A stretch of 64,000 nt of DNA from Mycobacterium sp. 1274756.6 (GTDB lineage: Bacteria > Actinomycetota > Actinomycetes > Mycobacteriales > Mycobacteriaceae). Below are positions 26,845 to 35,372 of the stretch, piece after piece. The DNA is taken from assembly GCF_001668625.1 (NCBI RefSeq), contig NZ_LZLJ01000062.1:124001-188000 (forward strand), in the 5' to 3' direction. The position numbers were made by a program, and so were the translations under genes. The stretch's first letter is position 1. Every line of letters begins with the position of its first letter. A model generated the notes under the pieces. It saw nothing but the letters and a program-made list of their open reading frames with translations, was not told the origin of the DNA and did not search any database.

Positions 26845-27990
26845 TCACAAGCCGATAGACTTGGCGATGATCGTCTTTAACACTTCGGTGGTGCCTCCGT
26901 AGATCCGTGTCACACGGGCATCCACGTATAGCTGGGCGATCGGATACTCCCGCATGTAGCCGTACCCGCCGTGCAGTTGTACGCAACGGTCCACGACTCG
27001 GCCTTGCAGTTCAGTGCAGAAAACTTTCGCTTTGGCGGCGTCAGCGGGGGTCAGTCCGCCTGATTCGTGGGCCGCCAGTGCGCGATCGACAAGCGCTCTG
27101 CCGGCCTCGATTTCGATCGCGCATGAGGCGAGTTCGAACTTCGTATTTTGGAACGTCGAGACGGGCTTGCCGAAGGCTTTTCGTTCATTGACATACCGCA
27201 ATGTGGTTGTCAGCGCGGTTTCGGCCGAAGCTTGTGCTCCCACCGCGATGCCCAACCGCTCCTGGGCCAGATTGCTGGTGAGGTAGCCGAATGCTTTCCC
27301 TTCACTGCCCAGCAAGTTCGAGGCCGGGACGCGTACGTCGTCGAAGAACAACTCCGCAGTGTCTTGGGTACCGAGACCGATCTTGTCCAAGTTACGGCCC
27401 ACAGTGAATCCGGGAATTCCACGTTCGACGACGAGAAGACTCAGGCCGTCGCGTCGGTCGTCAGTGGCCGATGTCCGTGCCACGACGACGACCAGGTCGG
27501 CGTTTACCCCTCCAGTGATGAATGTTTTGGCGCCGTTGAGAATGTATCCGTCGCCATCGCGTTCCGCGGCGGTCACCATACCGGCTAAATCTGAGCCAGT
27601 ACCAGGTTCGGTCATCGCGATGGCAGCCATCGCTTCACCGGTGGCTAACCGAGGGAGCCATCGATCGCGTTGTTCGTCATTGCAATACTTGGTGAAGTAG
27701 GGCAGCACTACGTTCAAGTGGACAGCCAATCCCCCGAGGTTCACGCATGCGTAGGCGCACTCTTCGGCCCAGATCGCTGGGTAGAGAAAACTGGTTTCAC
27801 CGCCACCACCGTATGTTTCCGGGATTTGCATGCCCAGAACACCCAGCGCGCCGATCTGCATGAAGACATCCCGTGGTATCAGCCCCGCGCGCTGCCACTC
27901 AGGGAATCTCGGAACGATCTCTTTGGCAAGAAACCTTTTGGCGCTTCGCCGAAACTCGTCGTGTTCGGCGTTGAAGATCTCGCGCATCAT
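26845..27990 (-). CDS. Acyl-CoA dehydrogenase 4
   Basis: Dehydrogenase of 381 residues with MTEPGTGSDLAGM (about 127), GAKTFITGGVNADLVVV and LHGGYGYMREYPIAQLYVDARV. Like copy 1 it ends IYGGTTEVLKTII, and the likely base is Glu in AQERLGIA (about 238), as in long-chain-type enzymes. Its N-terminus (MREIFNAEHDEFRRS) also resembles that of copy 1, so these two may be recent relatives. Starts at 27990 or 27987 are equivalent. Confidence 0.9.
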   Translation of the reverse strand: MMREIFNAEHDEFRRSAKRFLAKEIVPRFPEWQRAGLIPRDVFMQIGALGVLGMQIPETYGGGGETSFLYPAIWAEECAYACVNLGGLAVHLNVVLPYFTKYCNDEQRDRWLPRLATGEAMAAIAMTEPGTGSDLAGMVTAAERDGDGYILNGAKTFITGGVNADLVVVVARTSATDDRRDGLSLLVVERGIPGFTVGRNLDKIGLGTQDTAELFFDDVRVPASNLLGSEGKAFGYLTSNLAQERLGIAVGAQASAETALTTTLRYVNERKAFGKPVSTFQNTKFELASCAIEIEAGRALVDRALAAHESGGLTPADAAKAKVFCTELQGRVVDRCVQLHGGYGYMREYPIAQLYVDARVTRIYGGTTEVLKTIIAKSIGL

Positions 27991-28167
27991 CGCCCGCTCC
28001 GGTCGTGCGTCCTAGCCGACGAGCAGTCGCCCGCAAGCAGCCGCAGGTGACGTCCAACCCGCGGCATAGCGGCAGAAATATCCGCTTTGCTACTCGTGCC
28101 AACTTGTTGCTTCACCGACTCAGTTCTTCCCTTCATCGAATATGGTGGAGCGTCAGGAGCGGCTTCG

Positions 28168-29346
28168 TCATGTTCGCCGGGCCAGTGCGCCGCCGATGAT
28201 CAAACGCTGTATTTCGCTGGTCCCTTCGTACAATCGAAGTAACCGCACATCGCGATATATGCGTTCGACCGGCATCTCACGCATGTAGCCACTGCCGCCG
28301 TGGATCTGCACAGCGAGGTCGGCGACCTTGCCCGCCATCTCGGTGCAAAACAGTTTTGCCACCGAGGGTGCGACCCGCCGGTCTACGCCTGACACCCACG
28401 ATCGCGCAACCTCGCGAACCAGAGCTCGGCCGGTCATGACACCGGTCTGTTGATCGGCGAGCATGGCTTGTACGAGTTGAAAACGGCCGATCGGTGTGCC
28501 GCCTTGAGTGGCAGTCGTCGCGTAACTAACCGACTCATCAAGAGCACGCTGCGCCGTGCCCACCGCAAGCGCAGCGATGTGAATGCGGCCGCGGGCAAGC
28601 GTCGACATCGCTGCGCGGTAGCCGATGTCTTCTGAATCGCCGACTATCGCGCTGCCGGGTACCCGCACTTCGTCGAACGCAACGTCGGCGGTCCACGCGC
28701 CTTCTTGCCCCATCTTGGCGTCCTTCGCGCCGATGGTTAGTCCGGCGCTATGGGAAGGAACCAAGAAGACGGAAATTCCGGCGTTCGACTCGTCGGCGGG
28801 TCGCGTCCGTGCAAACACAACGAACAGGTCAGCGAGCGGCGCATTGGTGATGAACCGCTTCTCGCCACTGATGAGCCACTCTCCTCCGCTGCGTACCGCT
28901 CGTGTCCGTAGACCTGCGGGATTGGAGCCGGCGCCGGATTCAGTCAATGCGAAAGAAGCCACGACGTCGCCGGTCGCAATCCCGGTTAGCCAAGCCGACT
29001 TCTGCTCTTCGGTGCCGTAACCAACCAGTATCTGACCGGCGATCCCGTTGTTGGTACCGAACATCGATCGCAGCGCAAGCGATGTGTACCCGAGTTCCAT
29101 TGCCAGTTCTACGTCTTGCACGAGGTCGAGTCCGAGGCCGCCCCACTCCGATGGGATCGCGTAGCCGAACAGGCCCATTTCCTTCGCCATCGCGCGGATG
29201 TCATCCGGGATGCGGTCGCTGACGAGGATCTCCCGTTCCCTGGGTATGACCACGGAACGCACGAATTGGCGCGTCGCGGCCCGAATGTCCTCAAAGTCAC
29301 TCGCGCTGACGCCAGTACGGGGGGAACCTTCAACGGTGCTGGTCAT
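28168..29346 (-). CDS. Acyl-CoA dehydrogenase 5, first gene of the operon
   Basis: Canonical dehydrogenase of 392 residues with LTESGAGSNPAGL (about 138), GEKRFITNAPLADLFVV, QIHGGSGYMREMPVERIYRDVRLLRL and the catalytic Glu in YEGTSEIQRLIIG (about 375). The ATG at 29346 follows GGGAGGGATGCG, so the longer frame to 29595 is rejected. A strong island operator lies 54 bases upstream. Seven further genes follow on the same strand with short gaps, down to 20237. Confidence 0.92.
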   Translation of the reverse strand: MTSTVEGSPRTGVSASDFEDIRAATRQFVRSVVIPREREILVSDRIPDDIRAMAKEMGLFGYAIPSEWGGLGLDLVQDVELAMELGYTSLALRSMFGTNNGIAGQILVGYGTEEQKSAWLTGIATGDVVASFALTESGAGSNPAGLRTRAVRSGGEWLISGEKRFITNAPLADLFVVFARTRPADESNAGISVFLVPSHSAGLTIGAKDAKMGQEGAWTADVAFDEVRVPGSAIVGDSEDIGYRAAMSTLARGRIHIAALAVGTAQRALDESVSYATTATQGGTPIGRFQLVQAMLADQQTGVMTGRALVREVARSWVSGVDRRVAPSVAKLFCTEMAGKVADLAVQIHGGSGYMREMPVERIYRDVRLLRLYEGTSEIQRLIIGGALARRT

Positions 29347-29869
29347 CGCATCCCTCCCACATGTCCGTTCCGCGTCCGCCTGGACGCACAAAGCACATTT
29401 TTTATTCTTGATTAAACACTGTACCTCAATCCTCCGACGGTCGCGATAGCGCTCTTCTGCGCGGCGCGGCCCGGGCGCCCGGGCCGCGCCATCCACCGGC
29501 CACCAAGACGGCCGTGCCTGCAGTTCAGTCGGAGCTTGTGCCGAGGACACCGGGGCAAGATCTACGTCGTGTTGAGCACTCGCCGGGATCGACACCGCCG
29601 GCCGAGCATCGACGATTCGAGGCGCCGACGATCGAGAGATTTACTGATGATTAAGCCCGCGCTTCGGTTCCCGGACCGGTTCCACGCAGGGTTCCGGGCA
29701 GTTTGCGCACCTACCGCTCGATCGGCTGGGAGAGGGTCGGCCGGCATCTGCCGCGATTTGGCGAGGGGCGTCTCATCCAGGTCGGCCACGTTCGCGCATA
29801 TCGGCTTGCCTCTGGCCGATCGCTGTCGCGTCGGGGTCAAATAGCCCGCCGAAGCGACCTAATCGTGTG
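29347..29869. other. Intergenic gap with operators before dehydrogenase operon
   Basis: 523 bases without a supported gene. They hold the strong operator at 29401-29416 and a weak look-alike TTTACTG-AT-GATTAAG at 29640-29655. The stretch 29394-29430 is strikingly A+T-rich for this genome, as expected for a promoter. Confidence 0.45.
29401..29416. promoter_or_regulatory. Island operator candidate, dehydrogenase operon
   Basis: TTTATTC-TT-GATTAAA matches the island repeat TYTAATC-N2-GATTARA at 13 of 14 arm positions, 54 bases before the start of acyl-CoA dehydrogenase 5. Confidence 0.65.
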
Positions 29870-30871
29870 CTAGAACATCAGGCCGGTGAATCGCCAATCC
29901 AACACCTTCCGATCCGCTCGTGCATCCGGGTCTTCGGCGTACACAAGCGAACGGAGGTCTAGCGTTCCTCCCCGCTCTTCGGGAAGAGCAGTGGCCGATT
30001 CGATGCTGAGAACGCTATACAGCGTGTCGCCTTCATATACCGGACCGGTGTGGTCGCAGGACCGCCAGGATAGGACCGTCGCCAAGTTGGGCAACAGCCG
30101 CGTCGCTTGCGCCAGGGCGAGCCCTATCGTATGGCCGCCATAGACCAGTCGCTGCCCCCCTGCGCGGGAATCATGGTGGACGGCCGCAATGTTGAGGGTC
30201 AAGCGTGCTAGCTCGGGCGCACTGCTCACTACATCGCCGGTGCTACGCAAGACAGCGCCTTCCAGACTGGTGGCGAAGTGCGGCCCACCGACACGTGCGC
30301 GGAATGCCTGTGCATCCCAATTCCGCGTCGGGTCGTCCCGGATCGGGGCTACTGCTGTCTCAGACCAATCGTCTTGCCGACCAATTTCGACAGCGTCCGG
30401 CGAGATGGGAAGCATCGCACATCTGTAGAAATCGAGAACTCGCCGATCCTGTTGGTCCCTCGTGATTACTCGTAATACGGCCATTCCGGTCGGCTTCCGT
30501 CCAGGACGTCTTGAGTTCTCCCTTAAGGACACTACTTCTGTGCGGGTGAAGAGGGTATCGCCCATGACCGGAAACCGGTGGAAGGCGAGACCTCGGTAAA
30601 AGAGGTTTGCCTTGACGCGTTGCGTGGCCAGGGTGCTCTGACCGATCGCCACATCCCAAGTCAGCGCCGGAGATACTGTCTGAGCATGCTCTTGCGTCAC
30701 CCGGACGGAGAGGCCTTCGTCGAGCGCCAGTCTCATTCGGTCACCAATGATGGCCCGGTGCATCGCCGCGATGCCAGGTGTCAGGGTCAAAGCCGGGGCG
30801 TTATCGAAGTATTGACCGCGTTCTAACTCGTCAAAGTATGGCCCGCCGCATGTGCTGATCTCACGGTTCAT
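29870..30871 (-). CDS. MaoC-type double hot-dog acyl-CoA hydratase
   Basis: A 333-residue protein with two hot-dog halves. The N-terminal half has YFDELERGQYFDNAPALTLTPG and the C-terminal half carries the hydratase-like VHHDSRAGGQRLVYGGHTIGLALAQ. The length and design resemble mesaconyl-CoA/itaconyl-CoA-type hydratases more than simple R-hydratases. It overlaps the CitE-type lyase gene (TGATG), and such pairs work in sequence: hydration, then C-C cleavage. Substrate inferred only from context. Confidence 0.75.
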   Translation of the reverse strand: MNREISTCGGPYFDELERGQYFDNAPALTLTPGIAAMHRAIIGDRMRLALDEGLSVRVTQEHAQTVSPALTWDVAIGQSTLATQRVKANLFYRGLAFHRFPVMGDTLFTRTEVVSLRENSRRPGRKPTGMAVLRVITRDQQDRRVLDFYRCAMLPISPDAVEIGRQDDWSETAVAPIRDDPTRNWDAQAFRARVGGPHFATSLEGAVLRSTGDVVSSAPELARLTLNIAAVHHDSRAGGQRLVYGGHTIGLALAQATRLLPNLATVLSWRSCDHTGPVYEGDTLYSVLSIESATALPEERGGTLDLRSLVYAEDPDARADRKVLDWRFTGLMF

Positions 30872-31758
30872 CACCGCTGGCGTCCTCCTTCGTCTCGGTA
30901 GCTGGTGCCGACACGACCGGGGGCGTGGTCTATCGACTCGGCTCGTCGCACTCGGTTGAGAATCTCCGCCGCTCTGGCCCGCACCGGTTTGTCGACCATC
31001 CGTCCGCCGACTACGCTCACGGCGCTTGAACTCGCAGCATTCATTACTTCTTCCGCCCAGTTCACGTCGTCAATCGTGGGCGTGAAGGCGTCGTTGATCG
31101 TCTGCACTTGGCGCGGGTGGATGCACAGTTTTCCTCCGAAGCCCAAGCGGACAGCGTGTGCAGAATCATCACGAACAGCCCGGTCGTTGTGTACATCGAC
31201 GGTAACGCCGTCCAGCGGTGCTGGCTTACCTCCTGCGACGCTCGCTAGCACCAGCATGCTTCGCGCATGGAGCAGCGCTTCGTGATCGGCCGGGTCGATC
31301 CCCAACTCAGCGCCTAAGTCGACGCTGCCAAAAGCGGCACGTGCAACCGCACCTGATGAGCAGATTTCTTGCGCGGCAAGAACTCCGACCGGCGTTTCGA
31401 TCAACGCGATGATCGGAGTTTCGGAACCCAACTCGGCTGAGACGCGTCGGATCTGGGCGGCGCTCTCGACTTTAGGCACCATAACCGGACATCGGTGACG
31501 CCTGGTCATTGCGAGGTCATCTTCCAGCCACTCGGTCTCGATACCGTTGATCCTGACGACGGCCTCGCCTCCGCTGTGTAGCCAAGCGTCGGCAGCTGCG
31601 CGCGCGACATCCTTTGCCCCGGGCGCGACGGCGTCTTCCAAGTCGATGACAACGGCGTCGGCGAGACTCGCCGTTGCCTTGGCGTAGCGGTCCTTTCGGT
31701 CACCGGGAACAAAGAGCATACTGCGCGCCGCTGCCAACGTGCCGAGAGTTCCGCTCAC
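30871..31758 (-). CDS. CitE-type (HpcH/HpaI) acyl-CoA lyase
   Basis: TIM-barrel lyase of 295 residues. SMLFVPGDRKDRYAKA (about 13), VIDLEDAVAPGAKD with the metal-binding acids (about 38), VRINGIETEW, PKVESAAQI, ALIETPVG with a metal Glu (about 120), FGSVDLGAELGID and KLCIHPRQVQTIN are all present. Members cleave citramalyl-, malyl- or beta-methylmalyl-CoA, or act as thioesterases. Coupling to the MaoC gene suggests release of a small 2-oxo acid or acetyl-CoA unit from a hydrated intermediate. Confidence 0.85.
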   Translation of the reverse strand: MSGTLGTLAAARSMLFVPGDRKDRYAKATASLADAVVIDLEDAVAPGAKDVARAAADAWLHSGGEAVVRINGIETEWLEDDLAMTRRHRCPVMVPKVESAAQIRRVSAELGSETPIIALIETPVGVLAAQEICSSGAVARAAFGSVDLGAELGIDPADHEALLHARSMLVLASVAGGKPAPLDGVTVDVHNDRAVRDDSAHAVRLGFGGKLCIHPRQVQTINDAFTPTIDDVNWAEEVMNAASSSAVSVVGGRMVDKPVRARAAEILNRVRRAESIDHAPGRVGTSYRDEGGRQR

Positions 31759-31825
31759 CGCAGCGCCGCCGTAACGCGATCGGCCTCAATGTTGATTGCC
31801 GCCGGCGTTGTCGTCTCAACATGTC

Positions 31826-32584
31826 TCACATGTACCGCCCTCCGCCGACCTCGAGGACACTTCCTGTGATGTAGCTCGACAGGTCCGATGCCAGAAACAC
31901 CACCGCACCCGCAACTTCGCTCGGCTCGCCGGCGCGCCTCATCGGGACCTCCGCCTCACGCTCTGCGAAGACTTCGGATGGCATGGCCTCGGTCATCGGC
32001 GTCCGGATCAGCCCCGGTTGGATGGCATTCACCCGCACGTTGTGGTGGGCAACCTCTTTCGCAGCGGCCTTCGTCAGCCCGACGATCCCCGCCTTTGCGG
32101 CGCTGTAGTTCGTCTGCCCTGGGTTGCCCGACTTTCCGGACAACGACGAGATGTTGATGATGCTGCCCGATTTGCGCTCACGCATGACCGTGGCCGCCGC
32201 ACGTACACCCAGCCACGTTCCGCGCAGATGCACAGTAATCACCTCATCGAAATCAGCGACGGACATCTTCTTCAGCGACGCATCGCGGGTAATGCCAGCG
32301 TTATTCACGAACACGTCGAGGCCGCCAAGGTCGCGGAATGTGTCGGCCACGACCGATCTCATCTGCGCTTCGTCGGTCACATCGCACCCCACGCCGACAC
32401 AGTCGGAGCGCGTCCCACCGATTTTGTCGGCCGCTAGCCTCGCGGCGTCGCCATCCAGATCCGCAAGGACCACACGGGCTCCATGTTCGTGCAAGGTGGC
32501 GGCGATCGACCATCCGATACCTCTCGCGGCCCCGGTCACGACTGCAACCCTTCCGTCGAGCAGCGATCTCTTCGTCTTTGGCAA
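31826..32584 (-). CDS. FabG-type SDR, 3-oxoacyl reductase/3-hydroxyacyl dehydrogenase
   Basis: SDR of 252 residues with TGAARGIGWSIA (about 15), NNAGITRDASLKKM, the catalytic YSAAKAGIVGLT and the C-terminal VLEVGGGRYM. It is first in a three-gene operon with citE and maoC. I chose TTG at 32584, because GGAGGG lies 5 nt before it; a second TTG at 32596 would add four residues. An operator candidate is 35 bases upstream. Confidence 0.85.
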   Translation of the reverse strand: MPKTKRSLLDGRVAVVTGAARGIGWSIAATLHEHGARVVLADLDGDAARLAADKIGGTRSDCVGVGCDVTDEAQMRSVVADTFRDLGGLDVFVNNAGITRDASLKKMSVADFDEVITVHLRGTWLGVRAAATVMRERKSGSIINISSLSGKSGNPGQTNYSAAKAGIVGLTKAAAKEVAHHNVRVNAIQPGLIRTPMTEAMPSEVFAEREAEVPMRRAGEPSEVAGAVVFLASDLSSYITGSVLEVGGGRYM

Positions 32585-32918
32585 ACCACCCTCCAATGCC
32601 CGTTACCCTTCCGCAATATTTTAACACGGATTAAATTCCATCGACAGGGTGCGCCCACGAGGCCCGGCTTCCGGCAACACGCCCGAGTTTTCTTACGGCG
32701 CTCGCCGCTGAACCTCACATCGATCTTGGTTTTCGAGTGGTCCGTCAGAGATACCGCGCAGACAGCATCTTGGGAATTGCGCCGCCACGCGGGTAAGGAC
32801 GCCGGCGCCTCGAGAACGGGCAAGCAGCACGCAGTCGGGCGCTTCCGGTCTGAGGCTGTTCGGCGACTTCCGACCGGTCGCCGGAGCACCCGATGACTTC
32901 AGCTCTACCCCGAACCCG
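32585..32918. other. Gap between mce operon end and fabG-citE-maoC operon
   Basis: 334 bases without a supported gene; carries the operator at 32620-32635 next to the SDR gene. The rest contains only frames of scrambled composition. Confidence 0.4.
32620..32635. promoter_or_regulatory. Island operator candidate, fabG-citE-maoC operon
   Basis: TTTAACA-CG-GATTAAA matches the island repeat at 12 of 14 arm positions, 35 bases before the TTG start of the SDR gene. Confidence 0.6.
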
Positions 32919-33569
32919 TCACTGGGGCGGATGCGATGGCGGCGGGTAGACACCCCGCAGAATCCACGGCAACCAACTGATCGCGTATTCGAGTTCGTCG
33001 CTACCGTCATAGTCGGGCGCCGGGCCAATCGGGGTGTGGGGCGTATCGACCGGTTCCTCAACCTGTCCGTAAACGGCCACTACGACCGTGCGGTCGACAC
33101 TGTTCTCCGACCAGACACCGATCTCGTTATTGGCGCAATCCGACATGATGGCCAGGTCAGCCGGGTTGTTATACCAGCGGTTTATCAGGTCGATGCCGCT
33201 GATCTCATTGGCAGGGTGAACTGCCACAGTCTCGGCCACGACACCTTGGAAACCTGCCGCGTCCGCGCGGTCTTGTGGCGTTGACCCGTCCGAGCCGACG
33301 TTGCCGTCAAGGTTGCGGTTAACGTGGAGATCCCTCGCATGCCATTGAGCAGCACGCTGCAGCAACGGATTGACCCGGACATCATTTTCGCAGCCCAACT
33401 GGCGTTGGAGGGTATACACGTTGGCGACCACACTGTCATTGAAGCGCTGATCACCCGGTGGAAGTGCGTCGTCATCGGCCAGAGCAACAGCGGTCGCTTG
33501 CAATGCGCCGACAGCCACAGTGGCGAGCGTTGCCAGGCTTAGGGACCGACCGGACATCAGAAACCTCAT
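32919..33569 (-). CDS. Secreted CAP/SCP-domain protein at the end of the mce operon
   Basis: A 216-residue exported protein: signal peptide to about residue 31 (ATLATVAVGALQATAVALA), then a CAP domain with LLQRAAQWHARDL, IDLINRWYNNPADLAIMSDCANNEIGVWSEN and VVVAVYGQ, and a proline-rich tail (GVYPPPSHPPQ). CAP proteins bind lipids or sterols in other organisms. Its ATG overlaps the stop of the DUF732 gene (ATGA), so it belongs to the mce operon. Usual mce operons lack such a gene in my experience. Confidence 0.8.
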   Translation of the reverse strand: MRFLMSGRSLSLATLATVAVGALQATAVALADDDALPPGDQRFNDSVVANVYTLQRQLGCENDVRVNPLLQRAAQWHARDLHVNRNLDGNVGSDGSTPQDRADAAGFQGVVAETVAVHPANEISGIDLINRWYNNPADLAIMSDCANNEIGVWSENSVDRTVVVAVYGQVEEPVDTPHTPIGPAPDYDGSDELEYAISWLPWILRGVYPPPSHPPQ

Positions 33570-33946
33570 AGTCCGTCACCGGCGGGATTCGACGGCGGGC
33601 GGTAGTTGACGGCTGAATTCCGCAGGCTCCAAATCTGCGCCGGACAGAGCTCGTTGGCGGCCTGAGAGATCAGATACATCGCTTGAAATTCGTCGGTGGT
33701 GTTGAGGTCGTCTCGCACATCGCTCATCAGATCGGGGTAGGTTCGCCCACCCGCAGCCTTCTCGCAAATCTCATAACCGTAGGCGAGGGGATCGCCGTTG
33801 GGAAAGTGGTACCCCGGTCGCACCGTCACGGCAATCAGATAGGCAGTTTCATCAGCCTTTGCCACAGCGTGCCCAAACAGGGTGGGGAGCGTGAGCGCCA
33901 AGCCGCTCGCTACCAGCACCGCAAGAAACGCGCGGTAGTTCTTCAT
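33566..33946 (-). CDS. DUF732-type secreted protein
   Basis: Secreted protein of 126 residues. A signal peptide (residues 1-31, FLAVLVASGLALTLPTLFGHAVAKA) precedes a small helical domain with two cysteines (YEICEKAAGGRTYPDLM and NELCPAQIW), the DUF732 pattern widespread in mycobacteria. The ATG at 33946 is 20 bases after the stop of the upstream Mce-associated gene; the longer frame to 33997 would remove the signal position. Function unknown. Confidence 0.8.
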   Translation of the reverse strand: MKNYRAFLAVLVASGLALTLPTLFGHAVAKADETAYLIAVTVRPGYHFPNGDPLAYGYEICEKAAGGRTYPDLMSDVRDDLNTTDEFQAMYLISQAANELCPAQIWSLRNSAVNYRPPSNPAGDGL

Positions 33947-33966
33947 CTGGCCCGCTCTTCCTCTAA

Positions 33967-34632
33967 TCAGATCGGAGTGAAATCGGAGACCAGCCACTGA
34001 CCGTCAACTTTGTCCAACGTCACCCGGACTGTAGAGGCGGTGTCGGTGGGTGGTTCGTCGCCGATGACTGCAGTCTGATTGACGAACACCAGCACCACCG
34101 CATGGCTCGGTGTGGCGGACAACGACGCGGCCGCAGGTACGCTGGCAACGGCAGAGATCCGCTTATCCCTTGCGCCCGGGATGACGACCTCCCGCGTTAA
34201 GTCCGCATATGACTTTTCGAAGTCGCCGGTCATTAGTCGCGCCGCAGAGGTCAGGTCCTCTTCAACCGTTCCGGGCTGATACGACAGCATCGCTATCGTC
34301 GCATCGGTCGCGGCTTCGACCGATTCCACCCGGGCCACGCGAGACGCCGCCAAAGAAGAGTCCCACCACTTCAGGATCCCGACGGCAACTGCCAAGAGCA
34401 TGACCAATGCGGGAATGAGGTTGAACGTGACTAGCCGCCGCCAATTGCGCCGGCGAGTCCCACCGTGCTCGTGTCCTGCTTCACCCGGTCTGCTGTCGCC
34501 ATCGGATAGTGTCGCTTCGCCGACGGCTCCGGTGCTGTCTGCCGGACACGCACCCTCGTCGTCGTTCAACATCTCGTCAGGACCCGCGGGCCTTTTCTCG
34601 CGAACGGTGCCAACGTGTGATTTGATGGCCAC
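33967..34632 (-). CDS. Mce-associated membrane protein (second)
   Basis: A 221-residue protein with a polar N-terminus, one membrane helix (about 72-90, NLIPALVMLLAVAVGIL) and an extracytoplasmic domain of the Mas/SnoaL-like type (ATIAMLSYQPGTVEEDLTSAARLMTGDF, then VDGQWLVSDFTPI). Such proteins follow mceF in most mycobacterial mce operons and stabilise the complex (OmamA is one). The GTG start at 34632 has AAGGAG upstream. Confidence 0.88.
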   Translation of the reverse strand: MAIKSHVGTVREKRPAGPDEMLNDDEGACPADSTGAVGEATLSDGDSRPGEAGHEHGGTRRRNWRRLVTFNLIPALVMLLAVAVGILKWWDSSLAASRVARVESVEAATDATIAMLSYQPGTVEEDLTSAARLMTGDFEKSYADLTREVVIPGARDKRISAVASVPAAASLSATPSHAVVLVFVNQTAVIGDEPPTDTASTVRVTLDKVDGQWLVSDFTPI

Positions 34633-34685
34633 GCTATTGATCTCCTTATGATTCGACGGACTGGGCCTGCCACCCCTCCCGGCCG

Positions 34686-35372
34686 CTACGGCACGAACGA
34701 CACCTTCGAAATCTTCTCTTGGCCATCGACCTTTTCAACTGATATCCGCATACGCCAAGCGCGAGGAACCTGCTCTTCTACACCGAGATTCGTGGTGTTG
34801 ACGTTCACCGCAACCAGGACTTGGGCTTCGTTGTCCGAGAAGGACTCGAGACCCGCCTCTGTGATCGTGCCGACTGACTTCGACTCGGCTTTCTTGACAA
34901 CATCCATGAACGGCTGAGACCGGTTATTGAATTCGTCATAAAACGCTCCAGTCGCCGAGTCGAGAATCTCTTGGATGTCCGCTTCCACCCGCTCGTAGTC
35001 GATAGTGGTCAGATTCAAAGCGCCCTGCCGGCCGGCCTGAAGGAACAAGTCACGCTCTGCCTCGGTGCGCTTTCCCTGGTACGCGCTGTAACCGAACCAC
35101 GAGCCCAGCACAATCAGGAGGCCAGCGGCTAACAGCCCGACCATCAAGACAAGCCGAGCACCGGGTATCGACGGATGTGGTGCGGCGACTGACTCATCGG
35201 TGTCGGTATCCGCCGCTGCCGAATTGTTCGTGGGTTTCGCCTCCTCATCCACCCCGTCACAGGTGTCCTTCTCCAACTCGTCAGCAGGGTCCGGCGACCC
35301 CATTCCCGCTGCGAACCGGGGCAGCCGGATACGCTTCAGTTCGTGCCCGGTGGCAAGATCATCGTTTGCCAT
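34686..35372 (-). CDS. Mce-associated membrane protein (first)
   Basis: A 228-residue protein built like its neighbour: acidic cytoplasmic N-terminus, a membrane helix (about 73-95, LVLMVGLLAAGLLIVLGSWFGYSAY) and an outer domain ending VEKVDGQEKISKVSFVP. The start overlaps the end of mceF by 37 bases, and GGAGA lies 5 nt before the ATG. It likely docks to the Mce complex. Confidence 0.88.
   Translation of the reverse strand: MANDDLATGHELKRIRLPRFAAGMGSPDPADELEKDTCDGVDEEAKPTNNSAAADTDTDESVAAPHPSIPGARLVLMVGLLAAGLLIVLGSWFGYSAYQGKRTEAERDLFLQAGRQGALNLTTIDYERVEADIQEILDSATGAFYDEFNNRSQPFMDVVKKAESKSVGTITEAGLESFSDNEAQVLVAVNVNTTNLGVEEQVPRAWRMRISVEKVDGQEKISKVSFVP

Noticed and set aside
29640..29655. TTTACTG-AT-GATTAAG as another island operator
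   Set aside because: Only the right arm fits well and it lies about 290 bases from the dehydrogenase operon, which already has a strong site; kept only as a note.
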